In this document: piece by piece, positions 11,001-20,871 of the stretch
How the letters are laid out: each line of letters starts with the position of its first letter
Position numbering within the stretch: position 1 is the stretch's first letter
NCBI GenBank assembly: GCA_900318615.1
Contig: ONLK01000002.1
Location: forward strand, 1-64,000
Direction of reading: 5' to 3'
Source of the DNA: an uncultured Eubacteriales bacterium
Lineage (GTDB): Bacteria > Bacillota > Clostridia > Lachnospirales > Lachnospiraceae
Length of the DNA stretch: 64,000 nt
Translations under genes and position numbers: made by a program
Notes under the pieces: model-generated
The model's database searches: none
Seen by the model: the letters and a program-made list of their open reading frames with translations, nothing else
What the model was told of the DNA's origin: nothing

Positions 11001-11580
11001 GCAGAACCGACTGCGGTGCCGACCGGGCCAGTACCTCCATCATCTGCTCCCCGGTAATAAATCGGGAACGCTTCAAATCCTCCACCGTCCGGTGAAGTGT
11101 CCGGATATCCTTCAGTTTGCTGTACAGCAGCGGTATATCCCGGGAAAGCGCAATCATAGCGTCCAGATCCTCCCCGGCAATCTCGTACTGGGCAAATTCC
11201 GACAGGATCGATTTTATTTCCGACACATAGCCGGGCTGATCCATGCGACTTCCCATCACCTCCAGTTCATTCCGGCACAGCGAGGCCGCGCGGCGGATCA
11301 GAAGGTTTTTACCGGTCTCCGTCAGAACCTCGCCCGGATTCGTTCCCGTTTCCTCAAACACACGCTGCGCCAGTCTCTTAAAAGAAAGAACATCAATGTT
11401 TAATATGCCGTGCCGCGGATGGCGGGTAACCAGTGCCCGCTGTGTTGACATGGTAAACTGCTCCGGCACGATGACCAGAAAACGCCGGTCCGGGTGCTTT
11501 ATTGATTCATCAATCACCCACTGAAACAGACGGCAGGATCTGCCGCTGCCGGAAGGTCCGAGAATAAACTGAAGTGCCAT
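8038..11580 (-). CDS. addB: ATP-dependent helicase/deoxyribonuclease subunit B (AddB)
   Basis: Second subunit of AddAB: a structural helicase-like fold, a RecB-type nuclease (VVDYKSGNRKF) and an iron-sulfur staple. The four cluster cysteines are visible: one in LETFAGCAYEH and three in CDYCPYRNLC (about 1102, 1105, 1111). The N-terminal nucleotide loop reads GPSGSGRS (8-15), with Arg where the Walker A lysine is expected. AddB ATP turnover is reported as dispensable in B. subtilis, so this may be tolerated. The last 40 or so residues are a low-complexity Glu/Ala/Thr tail with no place in the family. The start ATG (11578-11580) has a weak upstream SD (GAGGG). addA follows directly. Confidence 0.96.
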   Translation of the reverse strand: MALQFILGPSGSGRSCRLFQWVIDESIKHPDRRFLVIVPEQFTMSTQRALVTRHPRHGILNIDVLSFKRLAQRVFEETGTNPGEVLTETGKNLLIRRAASLCRNELEVMGSRMDQPGYVSEIKSILSEFAQYEIAGEDLDAMIALSRDIPLLYSKLKDIRTLHRTVEDLKRSRFITGEQMMEVLARSAPQSVLLDRAVLAFDGFTGFTPVEYTALRAMMKKAADIKITLTMDSSVNLYSKIREYELFAMTKQTVQKLSRMAQETGTQLLPPVLLKEPSVRFKEGSGLQALERILFRWPAVRVRPASFEDIHICGYTSPAMELNYTAEQIRNLIVRGGYRCRDIAVIAGSLPDYAAGAQYIFGQWGIPLFIDQTVNIVLNPCLEFIRGVLEMTEQNFSYESVFRFLRSGCSRIAEERIDELENYCLALGIRGRNRWQEEWTRKPRTFPEEQILSCEQTRASLMERLGAFPEIFGRGKQEASRLADELKDLCGRFELKEQMEERSEIFRLRGERAKAMEFSQIYDIVMDLLKEIQALLGTEVISGREFSDILEAGFSEAKIGIIPPGIDQVHMGDLERTRLENIKVLFFVGMNDGWVPAAVTKGGIVSEMEREFLENNGFELSPDSRESSYRQRFYLYLALTKPSDALYLSWSSCDNEGRAMRPSMLIRPMEKDLGIVSGFKTQMPDVLSKDSCPTGKVLAGYAARMVGSDVETGKVRRQTLELLRQIQQSETEAATAYALVRAGNTRFNPDRLTESTAKELYGQESESSVTRLETFAGCAYEHFAAYGLRLNQREIFKITPADTGNLYHEVLRKFGNGLKKNGYTWHNVPEEEARKLIDRSVAEETARYANGLFTDSARSRHTAQAVLETLRRSVWAFLRQIRAGLFEPAMFEWVFGGRNQMSETQLILPGNVRMNLRGRVDRIDLYEEKDKVFVKVVDYKSGNRKFDPALFYCGVQLQLSVYLNAVMEREKKLHPDKTILPAGILYEHLSNPLISIAAEETEEELDRKLLLEMRPEGLISSDSQVLYALDRQMSAGSGSSLAVRAAVNKSGSLSAGSHAASFQMFSAMGKYTRKELHELGGQIMTGHIEVMPAVLNSQRTQCDYCPYRNLCGFDLHIPGNVYRDLTQINDEEAWKKIIAETEEAEETEEARGTEEAEETEKAKEAEKAGGTEEADGKEEK

Positions 11581-11596
11581 ATTTCCCTCATTTTCC

Positions 11597-11612
11597 TTTA
11601 TGTTTACATAAA
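11597..11612. promoter_or_regulatory. Short palindrome before addB
   Basis: TTTATGT, two bases, ACATAAA: perfect 7-bp arms between the upstream terminator and the addB start. It could be an operator or chance in AT-rich DNA. It does not match a LexA-type box. Confidence 0.25.
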
Positions 11613-11645
11613 CAAGAAGAAGGCGGACAGAAAAAGCTGTCCGCC
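11610..11645 (-). terminator. Terminator after the YARHG gene
   Basis: Stem GGCGGACAG / CTGTCCGCC with a six-base loop, followed on the minus strand by TTCTTCTTGTTT. It separates the YARHG gene from addB. Confidence 0.75.
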
Positions 11646-11659
11646 GGAAAAATCAACTG

Positions 11660-12781
11660 TTAATATACCTGATACCCGTCAGCATTGATACTGAACTCAT
11701 AATTTTTCAGGAAATCTACATTGGCTGTCTCAAACTCGTTGAACACTGACGGGGAGAAGGCGGCTGCCGGAATGGTTCCGACGTACCAGCTCTTTGAATT
11801 AAAGTAATCTCTCAGTTCCTGTGACTGGAAGATATAGCCGCGGCGTGCATAAATTTCATTTCGGCCGTAGCAGATCATCTGCAGGGTCAGCCCCTGAATA
11901 TCCGCGTCCGTCAGATACCTCTGGCTGCTTTCCGGAAAAATATAGTCGGATACGGCCTCCGTCTCCGCAGCTGCACAGGAATAGCTGCCGACTCCGGAAT
12001 AAGTATATCCCGGCTGGTCAAGAATATACCCTCCGCTCAGAACCATGTTCTCCTGCTGCCTGAGCATTGAAATATTGGTTTTCTCACAATCGCTGAGCAT
12101 ATCGTCCGTCACCTGGTCGAGGCTGATGGTTCCAAGATACCAGTTTTTCTGGCCGAAGAATTCAGAAAGCTCCGTGGAATTGAAAATAGCTCCGTGTCTG
12201 GCATATATTTCATTGCGCGCATAGCAAAGCTCCTGCGCGCTCATCGAAGAAATATCCTCCTGCGTCAGATAGACCGAGTCACTGTTCGCCAGCACGCAGG
12301 TGTCCGGATTTACCGTCAGATCATCGGCGCTGTCTGTACCGCCGGATGAAGTCATATACTGATATACCGGATCATAGCTGTAGGACACGCCGTCCGTCGG
12401 ATAGCCCCCCAGCTGCTGTTCATAGGAGGAGAGCATGGCAATATTCGCCGTCTCATACTCGTTGAGCAGATTATCGGGAAACTGATCCGGCTCATACACC
12501 GGCATGTACCAGCTTTGCTGGTTAAAATACCCCTGCAGCTCCGCCGAGTCAAACATCCTCCCGTTGCGCGCATAAATTTCGTTGCGGGCATAACAGGCAA
12601 TCTGCGCACTCATCGGCGACACCATATCCTCCGTCAGATACTGTGTGGAACTGGCCGGAAGTATATAACCGCTCCCGGCGGCGCCTGCATTTATGTGCAT
12701 GACCAGGGCTGCCGCAAAAAAGGCGGCTGCGGATACCGCTCTGATTAATATCTTTCTGATTTTATCCATACTGTTATCCAT
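11660..12781 (-). CDS. Secreted protein with three YARHG domains
   Basis: A 373-residue exported protein. Residues 1-36 form a signal peptide: Lys/Arg start, then a hydrophobic AVSAAAFFAAALVM core and an Ala-rich end. Three similar modules of about 80 residues follow. Each contains a YARxEIYARxG-like core (YARNEIYARNG, YARNEIYARHG, YGRNEIYARRG), an aromatic W-Y pair and a trailing N-E/C-E-xTAN stretch. This is the extracellular YARHG domain, whose role is unknown. There is no lipobox and no anchor, so it is probably released or held by the wall. The ATG at 12781 has GAGG eight bases upstream. Terminators flank it on both sides, so it is probably monocistronic. Confidence 0.85.
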   Translation of the reverse strand: MDNSMDKIRKILIRAVSAAAFFAAALVMHINAGAAGSGYILPASSTQYLTEDMVSPMSAQIACYARNEIYARNGRMFDSAELQGYFNQQSWYMPVYEPDQFPDNLLNEYETANIAMLSSYEQQLGGYPTDGVSYSYDPVYQYMTSSGGTDSADDLTVNPDTCVLANSDSVYLTQEDISSMSAQELCYARNEIYARHGAIFNSTELSEFFGQKNWYLGTISLDQVTDDMLSDCEKTNISMLRQQENMVLSGGYILDQPGYTYSGVGSYSCAAAETEAVSDYIFPESSQRYLTDADIQGLTLQMICYGRNEIYARRGYIFQSQELRDYFNSKSWYVGTIPAAAFSPSVFNEFETANVDFLKNYEFSINADGYQVY

Positions 12782-12807
12782 CCGTTATTCCTCAGAATAT
12801 TTATGGT

Positions 12808-12838
12808 ATGAGTGTCAAAAGTACCTTTTGCCACTCAT
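12808..12838. repeat. Imperfect palindrome in the YARHG leader
   Basis: ATGAGTGTCAAAAG and CTTTTGCCACTCAT are 14-base arms with one mismatch and a three-base loop. It lies 27 bases upstream of the YARHG start. Related hairpins with a GTGTCAAAAG or TTTTGGCACC core occur near 22391-22441, 22517-22539 and, more loosely, 25525-25558. It may be a dispersed small repeat or an operator. Confidence 0.5.
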
Positions 12839-12897
12839 TTATGATTACCTGAAAGTATAATAACATCTGAAAAGAGGAAATTCTATCATGCTTTCCT

Positions 12898-12946
12898 AAA
12901 AAAAACTTAAGAAGCGGCGGTCCGGAAACCCGGGCTGCCGCTTCTT
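12898..12946 (-). terminator. Terminator of valS
   Basis: Arms AAGAAGCGGC and GCCGCTTCTT enclose a GC-rich inner loop. On the minus strand they are followed closely by a run of eight T. Classic intrinsic terminator 34 bases after the valS stop. Confidence 0.9.
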
Positions 12947-12980
12947 TGCGGATCTTCGATATTGATTTTAAATCTGCGTA

Positions 12981-15635
12981 TCAGTCTGCCTTCAGAGCCT
13001 TCAGCCTTTCCTTAACCTGGCTCATCAGCTGTTCATATTTTGCAAGTTTTTCTTTTTCTTCCTCAATCTTCTGCTGCGGAGCTCTGGCCAGGAATTTTTC
13101 ATTGCCGAGCATCCCGTGTGAACGCTGCAGCTCCTTCTCCAGCTTTTTCTCCTCTTCCTTAAGACGGGCGATCTCCTTGTCCACATCTACCAGGTCCGCC
13201 AGCGGAATATAGATCGCCGCATCCGTGATCATTGTAGAAACAGCGTCCTCGCCGATGCCGGCCTTATCCGCCTGCACGGAAACCTCGTTCGCTCCGGCCA
13301 GCGAAGCAAAGAACACTTTGCCCTGGCAGAAGATATCACGCACTTCCTCTTTATCCGATACAACGAACACCTTTGCTTTTCTGGAAAGCGGAACGTTCAT
13401 ATCCGTGCGGACATTGCGGATGCCGCGAACAGCTTCCTTGATGGTTTCCACTGATTTTTCTTCCTTTTCGAAATGCCAGTCGGCGCGGTATTCCGGCCAG
13501 GAAGATATCATGATGGACTCTTCCTTATCCTGAAGGGTGGTAAATATCTCTTCTGTGATAAACGGCATATACGGATGAAGAAGTTTGAGCCCATGGATCA
13601 GAACCGTCCTCAGCGTCCACAGGGCAGCGGACTTGGTCGTGTCATCATCGCTGTAAAGACGCGGCTTTACCATTTCTATGTACCAGTCGCAGAACTCTTC
13701 CCATATAAAGCTCTGGATTTTGTCCACCGCAATACCGAGTTCAAACTTATCCATATTTTCCGTGACATCCTTCGCGAGGTCATTAACCTTGGAAAGGATC
13801 CATTTATCGGCATCGGTAAGCCTTGTCAGATCAAATTCATCGGGGATTTCGGCCTTATCGATGTTCATCAGGATAAATCTGGAAGCATTCCACAGCTTGT
13901 TCGCAAAATTGCGGGAAGCCTGAACACGCTCATCGTAGTAGCGCATGTCATTTCCGGGTGCGTTTCCGGTGATCAGTGTCAGACGCAGCGCATCCGCTCC
14001 GTACTTGTCAATAACCTCCAGAGGGTCAATGCCGTTGCCCAGTGACTTTGACATCTTGCGGCCCTGTGAATCACGCACAAGACCATGGATCAGCACATAC
14101 CTGAACGGCGACTTTCCGGTCTGTTCCAGGGATGAAAATACCATGCGGATAACCCAGAAGAAGATAATGTCATACCCGGTTACCAGCACATCCGTCGGGA
14201 AGAAATAGTCCATTTCCGGTGTTCTGTCCGGCCAGCCCAGTGTGCTGAACGGCCACAGGGCAGAACTGAACCAGGTATCCAGAGAGTCCTCATCCTGCGT
14301 AAAATGTGTGCATCCGCACTTCGGGCACTTGTCCGGCGCTCCGCCGCGATGAACAATCATCTCATGACAGCTGTCGCAGTAGTAAGCCGGGATCCGGTGT
14401 CCCCACCAGAGCTGACGGGAAATGCACCAATCCTTGATGTTTTCCAGCCAGTGCGTATAGATTTTTTCAAAACGTTCCGGCACAAAATTCAGATTGTCGG
14501 TCTTTACCTCCTCCAGAGCGGCCTGCCCCATCTCTTTCATGCGGACAAACCACTGCGGCTTTATCATCGGCTCCACCGTCGTTTTGCAGCGGTCATGCAC
14601 ACCAACCGCATGCGTGTGCGGAACAACCTTAACCAGCAGTCCGAGCTTATCCAGATCCTCCACCATGGCCCTGCGTGCTTCATAGCGGTCCATACCGGCG
14701 TACCTGCCACATTTTTCATTCAGGGTCGCGTCATCATTCAGGATGTTGATCTCCTCCAGATGATGGCGTTTGCCAACCTCAAAGTCATTCGGGTCATGGG
14801 CCGGTGTGATCTTCACGCAGCCGGTACCGAATTCTTTGTCCACATAGGAATCGGCGATAACCGGAATCTGGCGGCCGGTCAGCGGCAGTTCCAGCATTTT
14901 CCCAACCAGATCCTTATAGCGCTCGTCATCCGGGTTTACCGCAACCGCAGTATCGCCCAGCAGTGTCTCCGGGCGGGTGGTCGCGATCTCAACAAAACGT
15001 CCCGGTTCCCCGACAATCGGGTAATTAATATGCCAGAAGAAGCCATCCTGATCCTCATGCTCTACCTCGGCATCGGAAAGAGATGTCTGGCATTTCGGGC
15101 ACCAGTTGATGATACGGCTTCCCTTGTAAATATATCCTTTCTCATACAGGCGGCAGAATACTTCCTCAACGGCTCTGCTGGATCCCTCGTCCATGGTAAA
15201 GCGCTCCCGGTCCCAGTCTGCGGAGGAGCCCAGCTTCTGAAGCTGTTTGATGATACGGCTGCCATATTTGTCACGCCACTGCCAGCAGCAGTCAACAAAT
15301 TTTTCACGGCCGATCTCATGCTTGTCGATCCCCTGTTCTTTCAGATAGTTTGTCACCTTTACTTCCGTGGCAATCGCTGCGTGATCCGTCCCCGGCTGCC
15401 ACAAAGCTTCGTATCCCTGCATCCTCTTCCAGCGGATTAAAATATCCTGCATGGTGTTGTCCAGCGCATGTCCCATATGCAGCTGCCCGGTGATGTTGGG
15501 CGGCGGCATGATGATGGTGAACGGTTTTTTATCCGGATTCACTTCCGCATGAAAATACTTCTTATTCAGCCAGTTCTGATAAATGCGATCCTCCATTTCT
15601 CCGGGATCATAGGTTTTCGCAAGCTGCTTTCCCAT
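12981..15635 (-). CDS. valS: Valyl-tRNA synthetase
   Basis: Class I synthetase that charges tRNA-Val and edits mischarged Thr. Length 884 residues, typical of the bacterial enzyme. The HIGH signature is NITGQLHMGH (H53-M-G-H56) and the KMSKS signature is GRKMSKSLGN. Between them lies the editing domain (TTRPETLLGDTAV). A zinc-like C-C knot (CPKCGCTHF) is also visible. The C-terminus is the usual ValS coiled coil (KEEEKKLEKELQRS and onward). The ATG has GAGGAGG upstream. It lies 115 bases downstream of ysxC in the same direction and ends at a strong terminator. No T-box fits in the leader. Confidence 0.98.
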   Translation of the reverse strand: MGKQLAKTYDPGEMEDRIYQNWLNKKYFHAEVNPDKKPFTIIMPPPNITGQLHMGHALDNTMQDILIRWKRMQGYEALWQPGTDHAAIATEVKVTNYLKEQGIDKHEIGREKFVDCCWQWRDKYGSRIIKQLQKLGSSADWDRERFTMDEGSSRAVEEVFCRLYEKGYIYKGSRIINWCPKCQTSLSDAEVEHEDQDGFFWHINYPIVGEPGRFVEIATTRPETLLGDTAVAVNPDDERYKDLVGKMLELPLTGRQIPVIADSYVDKEFGTGCVKITPAHDPNDFEVGKRHHLEEINILNDDATLNEKCGRYAGMDRYEARRAMVEDLDKLGLLVKVVPHTHAVGVHDRCKTTVEPMIKPQWFVRMKEMGQAALEEVKTDNLNFVPERFEKIYTHWLENIKDWCISRQLWWGHRIPAYYCDSCHEMIVHRGGAPDKCPKCGCTHFTQDEDSLDTWFSSALWPFSTLGWPDRTPEMDYFFPTDVLVTGYDIIFFWVIRMVFSSLEQTGKSPFRYVLIHGLVRDSQGRKMSKSLGNGIDPLEVIDKYGADALRLTLITGNAPGNDMRYYDERVQASRNFANKLWNASRFILMNIDKAEIPDEFDLTRLTDADKWILSKVNDLAKDVTENMDKFELGIAVDKIQSFIWEEFCDWYIEMVKPRLYSDDDTTKSAALWTLRTVLIHGLKLLHPYMPFITEEIFTTLQDKEESIMISSWPEYRADWHFEKEEKSVETIKEAVRGIRNVRTDMNVPLSRKAKVFVVSDKEEVRDIFCQGKVFFASLAGANEVSVQADKAGIGEDAVSTMITDAAIYIPLADLVDVDKEIARLKEEEKKLEKELQRSHGMLGNEKFLARAPQQKIEEEKEKLAKYEQLMSQVKERLKALKAD

Positions 15636-15750
15636 AGCTGCCTGATTTCCTCCTCATTTATTCTTTATTCCTGCGGCCGCGCACTCTGTCAGGCCGCGAA
15701 CGGGCTTATCGTACCGCAATGCACGACAGCGCCGCTGAAACCCTCTGTGT

Positions 15751-16353
15751 TTATAAAATCTCCCCGCTGTCCGCCAGCTTCTGTTCAATCAGGTTCCAGA
15801 TGTCCTCTCTTCCCTGCTTTGTCTGCGCAGAAAAGGGAATAACCACCGTTCCGGGCTTTACCCGCAGCGTATTCTCCAGAGAGCGCACCTGTGCGTTCAG
15901 CTGGCTTTTCTTAATCTTATCCAGCTTTGTCGCTATGATAACCGGATCATAATGATGGGCACGGATCCAGTTGTACATCTGAATATCGTTGGCATTGGGA
16001 TCGTGACGGATATCCACCAGCAGAAATATCTGCCGAAGCACCTTTGAAGTATTCAGATAGTTTTCCACCATCCTCCCCCAGGCGGCTTTCTCCGCTTCCG
16101 AAGAAGAAGCATAGCCGTATCCTGGCAGATCGACCAGATACAGCTGATCGTTGACATTATAATAGTTGATGGTCTGTGTCTTGCCGGGTTTCTGGCTGGT
16201 TCTAGCCAGACTTTTCCGGTTCATCAGCGCATTGATCAGGGACGATTTCCCTACATTCGATTTGCCGGCAAAGGCGATCTCCGGAAGACTATTTTTCGGA
16301 AGAACGCTCGTGGGGCCGGCGACAGTTTCCAGATTTACATTTTTAATAATCAT
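15751..16353 (-). CDS. ysxC: Ribosome biogenesis GTP-binding protein YsxC/EngB
   Basis: A TRAFAC GTPase needed for late assembly of the 50S subunit. 200 residues, normal length. G1 is GKSNVGKS (30-37), G2 is KPGKTQTINYY, G3 is DLPGYGYA, G4 is ATKLDK. Its ATG overlaps the lon stop by four bases (ATGA), so the two are translationally coupled. Position after lon is the usual Firmicutes order. Confidence 0.97.
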   Translation of the reverse strand: MIIKNVNLETVAGPTSVLPKNSLPEIAFAGKSNVGKSSLINALMNRKSLARTSQKPGKTQTINYYNVNDQLYLVDLPGYGYASSSEAEKAAWGRMVENYLNTSKVLRQIFLLVDIRHDPNANDIQMYNWIRAHHYDPVIIATKLDKIKKSQLNAQVRSLENTLRVKPGTVVIPFSAQTKQGREDIWNLIEQKLADSGEIL

Positions 16354-18812
16354 ACTTTACTCCTGTTGTTTTCCCCGGCATTTCCTGCGTCCGTTTCCGC
16401 CGCTGTCTCTATTTCTCTCCGGATTTTCCCGCCTTCTTTTCCTGCTGCTTTTATGTCTTCACCCTTCATCAGCACAGCTGAAAGGACCTTATCCATCGAA
16501 TCCAGATAAAGGATGGAAATCTTTCCGGTAATCTCTTCCGAAAGCTCCTCCACCTCCGGCCGGTTATCCTTTGGAACAATAACCGTCGTAAAGCCTCCCT
16601 TTTTCGCCGCCAGAAGTTTTTCCTTCAGACCGCCGACAGGCAGAACCCGCCCGCGCAGCGTAATTTCCCCGGTCATCGCCGCATTCCCGCGCAGCGGGCG
16701 GCCGGTGATGGCTGACAGAATTGCGGAGGCCATGGTAATGCCGGCGCTGGGACCGTCCTTGGGAACAGCTCCCTCCGGAATGTGAATGTGGATATCATTT
16801 TTCATAAAAAACTCGGGATTGATCCCGTAGGAGGCAGCCACGGAACGGATATAGCTGATCCCGGTCTGCGCCGATTCCTTCATGACATCCCCCATCTGAC
16901 CGGTCAGAACGAAAGTGCCCTGTCCCGGCATCACGTTAACTTCAATTTCAAGAGTCACACCGCCATAGGCCGTCCATGCAAGCCCATGGCTGATGCCGAT
17001 CTGATTTTCATGTTTCTGTGCCTCTTTAAGAAATGGCTTGCGGTCCAGATATTCTTCCAGATTGGAGGATTTAACGCTGACCTTATCAACATTATCCTCG
17101 ATAATCTGACGGGCGGCGCGGCGGCAGATCTGGCTGATCTTGCGCTCCAGCTGGCGTACACCGGCTTCCCTTGTATACCCTTCGATAATTTCCTCCAGAG
17201 CCTTCTGTGAAATTTTCAGCTGCTGTCCCGTCAGTCCGTTATGTTCAATCTCCTTGGGGATCAGATATTCCCGGGAGATGTGCATTTTTTCGTTTTCCGT
17301 ATAACTGGAAATTTCGATGGTTTCACAGCGGTCCCGCAGCGGCTGTGCCATGGTATTCAGGTCGTTGGCTGTCGCAATAAACAATACCTGGGAAAGATCA
17401 ACCGGAAGTTCAATGTAATGATCCCGGAAATGGCTGTTCTGGTCAGAATCAAGAACCTCCAGCAGCGCCGACGCCGTATCGCCGCGGTAGTCCGCCGACA
17501 CCTTGTCAATCTCATCCAGAAGGATCAGCGGATTTTTCACTCCCGCCTGCCGCAGTGCTCCGGCGATTCTTCCCGGCATAGCTCCGATGTACGTACGCCG
17601 GTGGCCGCGGATTTCCGCTTCATCACGAACGCCGCCCAGTGAAACCCTCACGTACGGCCGCCCGAGCGCACGGGCGACAGACCTTGCAATGGAGGTTTTC
17701 CCGGTTCCCGGCGGCCCCGCCAGACAAAGGATCGGACTATCCCCTTTCTTCGTCAGCGTTCTGACCGCCAGATACTCAATGATGCGGGTCTTTACCTTTT
17801 CAAGGCCGTAGTGATCCTCATCAAGGACCTCCCGGGCATGCTTCAGATCCGGATTTTCCTTACACATCTTATCCCAGGGCATTTCCAGCAGCGTCTCAAT
17901 GTAGGTTCTTGATACGGACGCCTCCGGCGAACTCGGAGCCAGGCTGCAAAAGCGGCTGATTTCCTTGCGCAGCCGTTCCTTCACCTCATCCGCAGCCGTC
18001 AGTTCATCCACCTTTTTAAGGTAACCTTCAGCTTCGCTCTGCGGCACATCGCCAAGTTCCTTCTGAATGACCTTCAGCTCTTCGCGCAGAATGTACTCTC
18101 TCTGGTTTTTATCGATCTGCTCCCGAACCTTCCGGCCGACCTCCGCCCGGATGCGCTGTACTTCGATCTCCCGCTGCAAAAGTGCTGCCGTCAGGTTAAA
18201 TCGCTCGCGCACGGATGCCGTCTCCAGCAGCTTTTGTTTATCCTCCGCCGTCAGAGGCAGACTGGCAGCAACCTCCTGCATCAGACTTTTCAGGCTCCCG
18301 TTCTCATTCGAAGCAGCAGCTGTCTGCGAATGTGCCGCCGGCGTCTGGGAAATAAAAGAAGACCACATGTCCTTCAGTGCCTTGCACATCGCGCTCTCTT
18401 CCGCCTGCTCCAGGTGTGTGTCGTCAATATCCGGGATTGACTCGGTGTCGGCTGTAAGAATATCGCCGTCCTTTTTCAGGATCAGCACCCGGGCCCGTTC
18501 AATTCCATCGGCAACCGCAATGATCCTGTTGGATGCGGTACTGCGGGCAATCTTAACTTTGGCAATCGTTCCGACGGCTGCAAGACTGCCCTCTTTGTCC
18601 TCTTCCTTTTTTCCTGCTGCCTGTTTTTTCATTAAAAACAGGACGATTCCGTCCGTCCCGGCAGCCTTGCGGACTGCCCGGGCGGAGGAACCATCCTCTA
18701 TTTCAATGTGCGTATATACGCCAGGAAAAATAACATTATCCAGCAGCACGGCAACCGGTACATCCGACCGGTGCTTTGTTACCTGAATATTGTTATTCGT
18801 TTCATTTTCCAT
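16350..18812 (-). CDS. lon: ATP-dependent protease Lon (LonA)
   Basis: Cytoplasmic AAA+ Ser/Lys protease for misfolded and regulatory proteins. 820 residues. The N-terminal LON substrate domain covers about 1-205, a coiled coil follows, the Walker A is GPPGTGKT (366-373), and the protease domain has the catalytic Ser in PKDGPSAG (about S689) and Lys in GGLKEK (about K730). A charged C-terminal tail of about 35 residues extends past the fold. The ATG at 18810-18812 was chosen because AAGGG lies upstream and clpX ends 14 bases before it. The longer frame to 18905 would run into clpX. LON-N has a Gly/Lys/Glu-rich insertion near 66-76. Confidence 0.97.
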   Translation of the reverse strand: MENETNNNIQVTKHRSDVPVAVLLDNVIFPGVYTHIEIEDGSSARAVRKAAGTDGIVLFLMKKQAAGKKEEDKEGSLAAVGTIAKVKIARSTASNRIIAVADGIERARVLILKKDGDILTADTESIPDIDDTHLEQAEESAMCKALKDMWSSFISQTPAAHSQTAAASNENGSLKSLMQEVAASLPLTAEDKQKLLETASVRERFNLTAALLQREIEVQRIRAEVGRKVREQIDKNQREYILREELKVIQKELGDVPQSEAEGYLKKVDELTAADEVKERLRKEISRFCSLAPSSPEASVSRTYIETLLEMPWDKMCKENPDLKHAREVLDEDHYGLEKVKTRIIEYLAVRTLTKKGDSPILCLAGPPGTGKTSIARSVARALGRPYVRVSLGGVRDEAEIRGHRRTYIGAMPGRIAGALRQAGVKNPLILLDEIDKVSADYRGDTASALLEVLDSDQNSHFRDHYIELPVDLSQVLFIATANDLNTMAQPLRDRCETIEISSYTENEKMHISREYLIPKEIEHNGLTGQQLKISQKALEEIIEGYTREAGVRQLERKISQICRRAARQIIEDNVDKVSVKSSNLEEYLDRKPFLKEAQKHENQIGISHGLAWTAYGGVTLEIEVNVMPGQGTFVLTGQMGDVMKESAQTGISYIRSVAASYGINPEFFMKNDIHIHIPEGAVPKDGPSAGITMASAILSAITGRPLRGNAAMTGEITLRGRVLPVGGLKEKLLAAKKGGFTTVIVPKDNRPEVEELSEEITGKISILYLDSMDKVLSAVLMKGEDIKAAGKEGGKIRREIETAAETDAGNAGENNRSKV

Positions 18813-18825
18813 TAAATCTATCCCT

Positions 18826-20109
18826 TTATGCTGTTTCCTCGAGTTCTCCCTTCGGGCTTCCGTCCTTATTCCGGTAGGTAATCTCCGGTTTTCCGGTGCC
18901 GTCAATCACGTCCTTTGTGATCAGGCATTTTTCAATATCCTTATTGGACGGCACTTCAAACATGATATCCCTCATGGATTTTTCGATAATCGAGCGAAGT
19001 CCGCGGGCTCCTGTCTTATTTTCCATTGTCTTGTCAGCGATTTTCCCGACAGCGTCCTCCGAAAACTCCAGGTCGACCCCATCCAGTCCCAGAAGTTTCT
19101 GGTACTGTTTGATCAGGGCATTCTTCGGCTCCCTGAGAATACGGACCATCGCATCGCGGTCCAAAGCATCCAGTGTCACTACAACCGGAACACGGCCGAC
19201 AAATTCGGGAATCAGACCGTACTTCATCAGATCCTCCGGAAGCACCTTGCGATACAAAGCGCCGGGATCTTCTTTCTTTTTGTCGGTAATTTCAGCCATG
19301 AAACCCATCGAACCGCTGTCCAGACGATTCTCCACGATCTTGTCGATGCCCTCGAATGCACCTCCGCAGATAAACAGAATGTTCGTTGTATCAATCTGAA
19401 GCATCTCCTGATGCGGATGCTTCCGGCCGCCCTGCGGCGGAACGGATGCAGTCGTACCTTCCAGAATCTTCAGCAGCGCCTGCTGCACGCCCTCCCCGGA
19501 TACATCCCGTGTGATGGACACATTCTCCGATTTGCGGGTAATCTTATCAATCTCATCAATGTATACAATACCATGCTCCGCACGCTTGATATCATAATCT
19601 GCTGCCTGAATAAGCTTCAGCAGAATATTTTCAACGTCCTCGCCAACATAACCGGCTTCCGTCAGACTCGTCGCATCCGCAATTGCAAACGGAACATTCA
19701 GCATTTTGGCGAGTGTCTGCGCCAGATAGGTTTTCCCGGACCCCGTCGGACCCAGCATCAGAATATTGCTCTTCTGAAGTTCGACATCGTCCTTCTTTTT
19801 GCTGTCATTGGAAAGAATTCTCTTGTAATGATTATAGACAGCCACTGCCAGCGATTTTTTCGCGTCATCCTGGCCAATCACATAGCCATCCAGGAATTCC
19901 TTGATCTCCGCAGGCTTCAGAAGGTTAATTCCTTCCTCTTCCGGGGCATTGCCGGTATCTTCCAGTTCTTCCTCAATTATTTCCGAGCAGATTTCCACGC
20001 ACTCGTCACAAATATACACTCCGCCGGGACCGGCAATCAGCTTGCGCACCTGATCCTCTGTTTTGTTGCAGAATGAGCATCTGATCTTTTCACCGATTTT
20101 TCCTGCCAT
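18826..20109 (-). CDS. clpX: ATP-dependent Clp protease ATP-binding subunit ClpX
   Basis: AAA+ unfoldase that feeds ClpP. 427 residues. The zinc-binding domain has C11, C14, C34 and C37 ([14 protein letters not shown]). Walker A is GPTGSGKT (120-127), Walker B is [10 protein letters not shown]. The RKH pore loop region and the ClpP-docking IGF-type loop (here SMGFMAEI, so less canonical) follow. It lies 122 bases after clpP, in the same direction. Confidence 0.98.
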   Translation of the reverse strand: MAGKIGEKIRCSFCNKTEDQVRKLIAGPGGVYICDECVEICSEIIEEELEDTGNAPEEEGINLLKPAEIKEFLDGYVIGQDDAKKSLAVAVYNHYKRILSNDSKKKDDVELQKSNILMLGPTGSGKTYLAQTLAKMLNVPFAIADATSLTEAGYVGEDVENILLKLIQAADYDIKRAEHGIVYIDEIDKITRKSENVSITRDVSGEGVQQALLKILEGTTASVPPQGGRKHPHQEMLQIDTTNILFICGGAFEGIDKIVENRLDSGSMGFMAEITDKKKEDPGALYRKVLPEDLMKYGLIPEFVGRVPVVVTLDALDRDAMVRILREPKNALIKQYQKLLGLDGVDLEFSEDAVGKIADKTMENKTGARGLRSIIEKSMRDIMFEVPSNKDIEKCLITKDVIDGTGKPEITYRNKDGSPKGELEETA

Positions 20110-20231
20110 ACATTGCTCCTTAAATAAACTGTTCCGCCAGAAACAGCGTCACCGATTTCCCTGTAATTATACGCAAGGACTGCCGCAGGCCTCTGAAAAC
20201 GAAGGCGCTGCAGCAGCCCTTTATAGTTTCC

Positions 20232-20813
20232 TTATCTTGACGTAACGACTTCGTCGATCAGGCCATATTCCTTTGCTTCCTGTGCACTCATCCAATGATC
20301 CCGGTCCGTGTCCTTCTCAATTACGCTGAGCGGCTGTCCGGTATTCACGGAAAGATACTGATTCAGTTTCTTTCTTGTATCCAGGATTTTATCTGCCACG
20401 ATTTTAATATCGCTGGCCATCCCCTGTGCGCCGCCGGATGGCTGATGAATCATGATGTCGGCGTTCGGAAGAGCAAACCTCTTTCCCTTCGTTCCGCCAG
20501 CCAGAAGGAACGCCCCCATGCTGGCCGCCATGCCAATGCAGATCGTAGATACATCACATTTAATATAATGCATGGTATCATAAATGGCAAATCCGGCTGT
20601 CACCGATCCGCCGGGGCTGTTGATATAGAGATGGATATCCTTGTTCGGATCCTCCGACTCCAGAAACAGCAGCTGTGCTACCACCAGATTTGCGCTGACA
20701 TCGTTTACTTCCTCTCCGAGGAAGATGATTCTGTCCTTAAGAAGTCTGGAATAGATATCATAGGACCGCTCGCCGCGGCTTGTCTGCTCAATTACATATG
20801 GAACTAAACTCAT
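20232..20813 (-). CDS. clpP: ATP-dependent Clp protease proteolytic subunit ClpP
   Basis: Serine protease of the Clp complex; forms the barrel capped by ClpX. 193 residues from the ATG at 20811-20813. The triad is S98 (GMAASMGAF), H123 ([10 protein letters not shown]) and D172 ([10 protein letters not shown]). The start was chosen by the usual N-terminus [10 protein letters not shown] and an AAGGAAAAGG SD. A longer frame to 20954 would overlap tig. The gene follows tig by 58 bases. Confidence 0.98.
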   Translation of the reverse strand: MSLVPYVIEQTSRGERSYDIYSRLLKDRIIFLGEEVNDVSANLVVAQLLFLESEDPNKDIHLYINSPGGSVTAGFAIYDTMHYIKCDVSTICIGMAASMGAFLLAGGTKGKRFALPNADIMIHQPSGGAQGMASDIKIVADKILDTRKKLNQYLSVNTGQPLSVIEKDTDRDHWMSAQEAKEYGLIDEVVTSR

Positions 20814-20871
20814 ACCTGAACCTTTTCCTTTCTGCCACGAGATGGCAGCAAAGACTGCAGCTTCAGGAAAA

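Noticed and set aside
15636..15750. T-box leader for valS
   Set aside because: Only 115 bases, no AGGGTGGNACCGCG-like element, no terminator next to the start.
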